A stretch of 9,820 bases of DNA from Maribacter sp. (GTDB lineage: Bacteria; Bacteroidota; Bacteroidia; Flavobacteriales; Flavobacteriaceae), in assembly GCA_018679695.1 (NCBI GenBank), contig JAHHKH010000338.1, positions 1 to 9,820 on the forward strand, read 5' to 3'. Of this stretch, positions 6,500-9,820 are shown piece by piece; the first letter of the stretch is position 1, and every line of letters begins with the position of its first letter. A model generated the notes under the pieces. The model was not told the origin of the DNA and did not search any database. It saw nothing but the letters and a program-made list of their open reading frames with translations. Made by a program: the position numbers and the translations under genes.

Positions 6500-6802
6500 A
6501 AAAATATCTTAAATGTTTTATTGAATAATTTGTAAATGCAAGGAGAAAAATAAAGGAATTCCGATCGCTCACGCATTTTGATTTCGATTAGAAGAAACTA
6601 AGGTATTGTCAGTATAATTGATTAAATATGATAATTATCATTTAATCATTTCTTATCGGTCAATTCATTTTAGAAGCATCTCATTTATGTACTACCTTTC
6701 CGTAATTTACCTGGGTATCCTTAGACTTTAGTTTATTGATAACCCTCTTACTATCTCCAGTGAACCGGCATGATTCATAACCCCTGTAGCTGCAAAAGTC
6801 GT
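6500..6802. other. Spacer between the MFS and P-type ATPase genes
   Basis: This 303-base spacer must contain the MFS promoter. It holds an extended imperfect palindrome at 6620-6647. Its right part, 6684-6809, is an open minus-strand frame of 42 codons with protein-like content but no start codon. No clear terminator hairpin follows the ATPase stop, and no TAnnTTTG box was found before the MFS start. Confidence 0.5.
6620..6647. promoter_or_regulatory. Extended imperfect palindrome upstream of the MFS gene, possible operator
   Basis: The core ATGATAATTATCAT (6628-6641) is a perfect 14-bp palindrome. The symmetry continues outward, with GATTAAAT on the left and TTAATC on the right, broken only by two extra bases (AT) in the left arm, giving 13-bp arms. 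It lies about 120-148 bases upstream of the MFS start. The TGATAA/TTATCA half-sites resemble those of Fur-family metal regulators, but the one-base centre of the usual 7-1-7 Fur site is missing. Regulator identity is therefore open. Confidence 0.4.
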
Positions 6803-6809
6803 TCAGGAT
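6684..6809 (-). other. Open 42-codon protein-like stretch without a start codon
   Basis: Immediately after, and overlapping by 7 bases, the end of the ATPase gene, a minus-strand frame is open from 6809 to the stop TGA at 6681-6683. Its translation includes GYESCRFTGDSKRVINKLK and a basic tail with KVVHK. It has no in-frame ATG, GTG or TTG near its beginning. It may be the 3' remnant of a lost gene that once followed the ATPase, or a chance frame. I do not recognise it. Confidence 0.2.
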
Positions 6810-9496
6810 TTATATTTTTTACGATAAGACTTATACATTTCCCCAGCCCATAAAACCGAAGAGGCAAGGAGAAACAATACCATAAAATCAAGTAGTTTTA
6901 GCGATTGAAAATGAAAAATAGAAGTTAGAAAAGGAACTTCAGTAACAATTACCAACAATAAGATAGAAATACCCACAGCAAGGTTAATATACCTATTTGA
7001 GAATAAGCCAATGGCAAATATTGATTTGTTGATAGATCTAAGGTTATATACATTAAACAATTGCGTAAATGCCATAACAATAAACAAACCTGTGCGGGCC
7101 TTTTCTATAGATTCATCCATGTAATAGAAAAAGGTTGATAATGAAAGTCCGACCATCAAGAAAACGTTGATGAACAAAAATGGAAAAACTTCCCTGTTCA
7201 AAATATTCTCATCTTTCAGCATTGGTTTAGATTTCATAATCTCTCCATGCCCACCTTCAGTGGCCAATGCCATATCGGTGACTCCATCGGTTACCAGATT
7301 AAGCCAAAGTATTTGTGTTGCTGTCAAAGGCAGTGGCAAACCTAAAATAACGGAAATAACAAGTGTAGCACTCTCTGCGATATTAGTGGTAACCAGGAAA
7401 AAACTTGTTTGTCGGGAATTTGCAAACACAATCCTGCCTTGTTCCACGGCATTCACGACAGTGGCAAAATTATCATCGGCGAGTACCAGATCAGAACTAT
7501 CCCGGGCAACGTCCGTTCCCATAATCCCCATAGAAATCCCTACATCTGCTTTTTTTAAAGCAGGAGCATCATTAATGCCATCGCCGGTCATTGCGATGAG
7601 GTGTCCCATAGCTTGTAACCGTTCTGCAATTTTTAGTTTCATTATTGGCGTAAGGCGGGCAAAAACTGAAATACTCTTAATAGCATCGTCAAATTCTTTT
7701 TCATCCAATTGAAGCAATTGCTGTTCGGTCAGCGCCATAACTCCGCTTTGATTTTCATCTTTAATGATACTGCTTTCCTTTGCAATTGCCACTGCCGTAT
7801 TTACATGATCGCCCGTTACCATAATAACACGAATTCCCGCCTGTTTGCATTTTTCAACGGCCTCTTTTGAATCTGTTCTCGGTGGATCGATCATTCCCAC
7901 TATCCCCACAAATACCAAGTTGTCAATAGCTTCTGCGTCAATCTTTTTGGCACGCTGTTTCTTATATGCCATTGCAATTACACGCATTGCCTGATTTGTC
8001 CATTCAGATATTTTACCTTGGATTTCAATTTTATGTTTTTGGGTCAATTTTAATTCCCCTTGGGGAGTTAACATAGATGCTGATATGTTTAATAGTTTTT
8101 CGGGAGCACCCGTTACATATAGTTCCTGATGATTTTTTTCTTTTAGTAAAGTAGCTCTTAACTTAATATTCGAATCAAAAGGGAGGTCGTCTAACTTTTG
8201 TTTTTGAAAATGTTTGGCCTGTATACCTCCTTTTCTTGCCAATACCGATAATGCTCCTTCAGTAGGGTCGCCAATCAACTCATAGATATTAGCTTCTTTG
8301 TCATGACGGAGTTCTGAATTGTTGGAAATGGCAGCTATTTTCAATAATTTTTGTAGTACACTATTTTGCTTTGAATCAATAATAGTTTTTTCTTTCATGA
8401 AGTTACCTACAGGGAACCATCCTTCTCCAGAAACCGTATAATCAGTTTCTCCCGGAATATATACTTTTCTACTAGTCAGCGAATTTTGTGTAAGGGTTCC
8501 TGTTTTGTCTGTTAATATTGCAGTAACCGCACCTAAGGTTTCTGTGGCAGTGAACTCCCGGACAATGGCATTTTGTTTTGCCATTCGATGGGCTCCAATA
8601 GCCAAAACAATGGAAATCACCGCAGGTAGTCCTTCAGGAATTGCAGCTACCATTAGCGCAATGGAAGTAAGGAGTATTTCTTCTATTTCAAAATTCCGAT
8701 AAAAATAGCCGACTAGAAACATTAGAACGGCACTGCTAATTGCAATTATCGACATTTGTTTTGCCAAAACAGCTGTCTTCTTATTAAAGGAAGTTTGTGT
8801 CTCTTCTATATGACTTAGTGTTTCTGATATGCTCCCAATGGCTGAATTGATTCCCGTTCCAGTAACAATTGCCTTGGCATATCCACGAGCTACGAAAGTG
8901 CCATTCCATACCATATTTTTTTGGTCTGCCATGGACGTTTCTTTCGGATACCTTACTTTTTTTTTAGAAACGGGAAGGGATTCACCAGTCAATGAGGCTT
9001 CAATGGTTCTGAGATTTTTGGATTGAATAATTCTAGCATCAGCAGAAATACTATCTCCATCTTCCAATACAATTACATCTCCCAAAACAAGTTGGGAAGA
9101 GGGTATTGTGATTAATTCACCATCTCGTAATACTTTAGCAGTTTTCACTATTAATTTTTTCAAGGAAGTAATAGCTTTTTCTGCGCGATACTCCTGGGAA
9201 AATCCAAGTCCTGCATTAATAAGAATAACTAGTATTATAACCCAAGTATCAACTATATGCCCGGTTAACCAAGAGATTGCAGCCGCAAAAATCAATATGA
9301 TAACCAACCAGTTTTTAAATTGTTTTAGCAATAGGAGAAAAAGGGAAATAGATTTACTTTCTGGCAATTCATTAGGACCATATGTTTTTAGCCGATCTTG
9401 CGCCTCTTTATTAGAGAGCCCATCATAGCTACTGTTTAGTTGCTTTACGACTTCTTTTGCAGACAATGCATGAGGGTTTTCAATTGTTTTAGCCAT
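6803..9496 (-). CDS. P2-type cation-transporting ATPase, calcium-pump-like
   Basis: This complete 897-residue inner-membrane pump couples ATP hydrolysis to cation export. Residues 1-50 form the N-terminal cation-ATPase region. M1-M2 lie at about 52-100. The actuator domain carries TGES (170-173) and M4 carries PEGLP (287-291, Glu288). The phosphorylation site is DKTGT with Asp330. The nucleotide-binding domain has DPTEGAL (410-416). The hinge has TGD (561-563) and TGDGIND (637-643). Ion-site residues match SERCA site II: Glu288 in M4, Asn705 in M5, and Asn733, Thr736 and Asp737 in M6. M8 has Gln812 where SERCA has Glu908, as in plasma-membrane Ca2+ pumps with a single site. Ca2+ is therefore the best guess; Mn2+ or Na+ cannot be excluded. 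Thr462 replaces the lysine of the usual KGAPE motif. The start lies 9 bases after the CBS-protein stop, indicating an operon. Confidence 0.93.
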   Translation of the reverse strand: MAKTIENPHALSAKEVVKQLNSSYDGLSNKEAQDRLKTYGPNELPESKSISLFLLLLKQFKNWLVIILIFAAAISWLTGHIVDTWVIILVILINAGLGFSQEYRAEKAITSLKKLIVKTAKVLRDGELITIPSSQLVLGDVIVLEDGDSISADARIIQSKNLRTIEASLTGESLPVSKKKVRYPKETSMADQKNMVWNGTFVARGYAKAIVTGTGINSAIGSISETLSHIEETQTSFNKKTAVLAKQMSIIAISSAVLMFLVGYFYRNFEIEEILLTSIALMVAAIPEGLPAVISIVLAIGAHRMAKQNAIVREFTATETLGAVTAILTDKTGTLTQNSLTSRKVYIPGETDYTVSGEGWFPVGNFMKEKTIIDSKQNSVLQKLLKIAAISNNSELRHDKEANIYELIGDPTEGALSVLARKGGIQAKHFQKQKLDDLPFDSNIKLRATLLKEKNHQELYVTGAPEKLLNISASMLTPQGELKLTQKHKIEIQGKISEWTNQAMRVIAMAYKKQRAKKIDAEAIDNLVFVGIVGMIDPPRTDSKEAVEKCKQAGIRVIMVTGDHVNTAVAIAKESSIIKDENQSGVMALTEQQLLQLDEKEFDDAIKSISVFARLTPIMKLKIAERLQAMGHLIAMTGDGINDAPALKKADVGISMGIMGTDVARDSSDLVLADDNFATVVNAVEQGRIVFANSRQTSFFLVTTNIAESATLVISVILGLPLPLTATQILWLNLVTDGVTDMALATEGGHGEIMKSKPMLKDENILNREVFPFLFINVFLMVGLSLSTFFYYMDESIEKARTGLFIVMAFTQLFNVYNLRSINKSIFAIGLFSNRYINLAVGISILLLVIVTEVPFLTSIFHFQSLKLLDFMVLFLLASSVLWAGEMYKSYRKKYKS

Positions 9497-9505
9497 TCTC
9501 CAATA

Positions 9506-9820
9506 TTATTGTTTAATATCCTCGAGTTCCATTTTAAGAATTTCTTCCAGGATATCCTTCAATGTAACAATCCCTCGAAAGCTGTTGAATTCATCAATCA
9601 CCAATGCCATGTGCATTTTTCTATAAACCATTAAGTTTAGTAAATTGTCCAGTTTCATAGATTCTTTGACCTCGATCAGGTTTTCTTTACTACAAAATTC
9701 CTCAATGGTTCTTTCATCTGATTCAATGACACCAATTAAATCCTTGGTGTATAAAATTCCTTTGATTCTGCTTTGATTGCGGTCATATACAGGAATACGA
9801 CTAAATCCTTTTTGCTTTAT
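9506..9820 (-). CDS. CBS-pair domain protein, CNNM/CorC-like, C-terminal 104 residues
   Basis: The frame is open from the right window edge to the TAA at 9506-9508, giving the last 104 residues of a larger protein. It reads as the end of the first CBS motif (GFSRIPVYD, then GILYTKDLIG) and a full second one (MALVIDEFNSFRGIVTLKDILEEIL). That wording is typical of the CBS pair of DUF21/CNNM-type membrane proteins, some of which act in Mg2+ or Co2+ efflux. CBS pairs bind adenosine nucleotides and gate the partner domain. The protein ends about ten residues after the second CBS motif, so the C-terminal CorC/HlyC domain of longer relatives is absent. The DUF21 membrane domain, if present, lies outside the window. 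Nine bases separate it from the downstream P-type ATPase, so the two are probably cotranscribed and share a divalent-cation theme. Confidence 0.85.
   Translation of the reverse strand: MKQKGFSRIPVYDRNQSRIKGILYTKDLIGVIESDERTIEEFCSKENLIEVKESMKLDNLLNLMVYRKMHMALVIDEFNSFRGIVTLKDILEEILKMELEDIKQ

Noticed and set aside
7167..9428. Several plus-strand frames across the P-type ATPase
   Set aside because: All are antisense shadows of a complete 897-residue gene with every catalytic motif in place.

Overview
The window looks like a chromosomal segment of a Bacteroidota bacterium, most likely a marine or environmental Flavobacteriaceae member. The basis is A+T-rich spacers, starts mostly without a clear Shine-Dalgarno, one TAnnTTTG-type -7 box, and proteins (OFA-family transporter, patatin, small Hsp20, multi-PAS sensor) of kinds common in that phylum. 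This is an inference from style, not from a marker gene. I see no tRNA, rRNA, CRISPR array or intact mobile element.

Layout. Positions 1-1731 (minus) hold the N-terminal 577 residues of a multi-PAS sensor that runs off the left edge. It has one PAS domain, three tandem PAS repeats of about 120 residues, then a LOV domain with the photoactive-cysteine signature. Divergent from it, 2006-2785 (plus) is a patatin-like phospholipase with an intact Ser/Asp dyad. Convergent to that is an Hsp20 small heat-shock protein (2913-3380, minus). Back-to-back with Hsp20 is a 233-residue protein (3597-4298, plus) resembling a degenerate sigma-70/ECF factor. A small secreted protein of unknown function (4351-4722, minus) follows. 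A 472-base stretch without an intact gene (4723-5194) carries an 18-bp near-palindrome and what looks like a decayed coding remnant.

The right half is all on the minus strand. In transcription order it has the C-terminal end of a CBS-pair (CNNM/CorC-like) protein (9506-9820), then 9 bases later a complete P2-type, calcium-pump-like ATPase (6803-9496). A 303-base spacer follows, with an imperfect palindrome, and then an OFA-family MFS transporter (5195-6499). The CBS protein and ATPase are probably one operon for divalent-cation handling. The MFS gene probably has its own promoter.

How the genes fit together. The likely functional units are the CBS-protein/ATPase pair and the divergent Hsp20/sigma-like pair, which may form a stress module. 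The LOV-PAS sensor, patatin, secreted protein and MFS transporter show no clear pathway link. Nothing here is an obvious new defence or mobile system. The points most worth a second look are the LOV receptor with its duplicated PAS array, the sigma-like gene facing hsp20, the decayed region before the MFS 3' end, and several palindromes in promoter-containing spacers.
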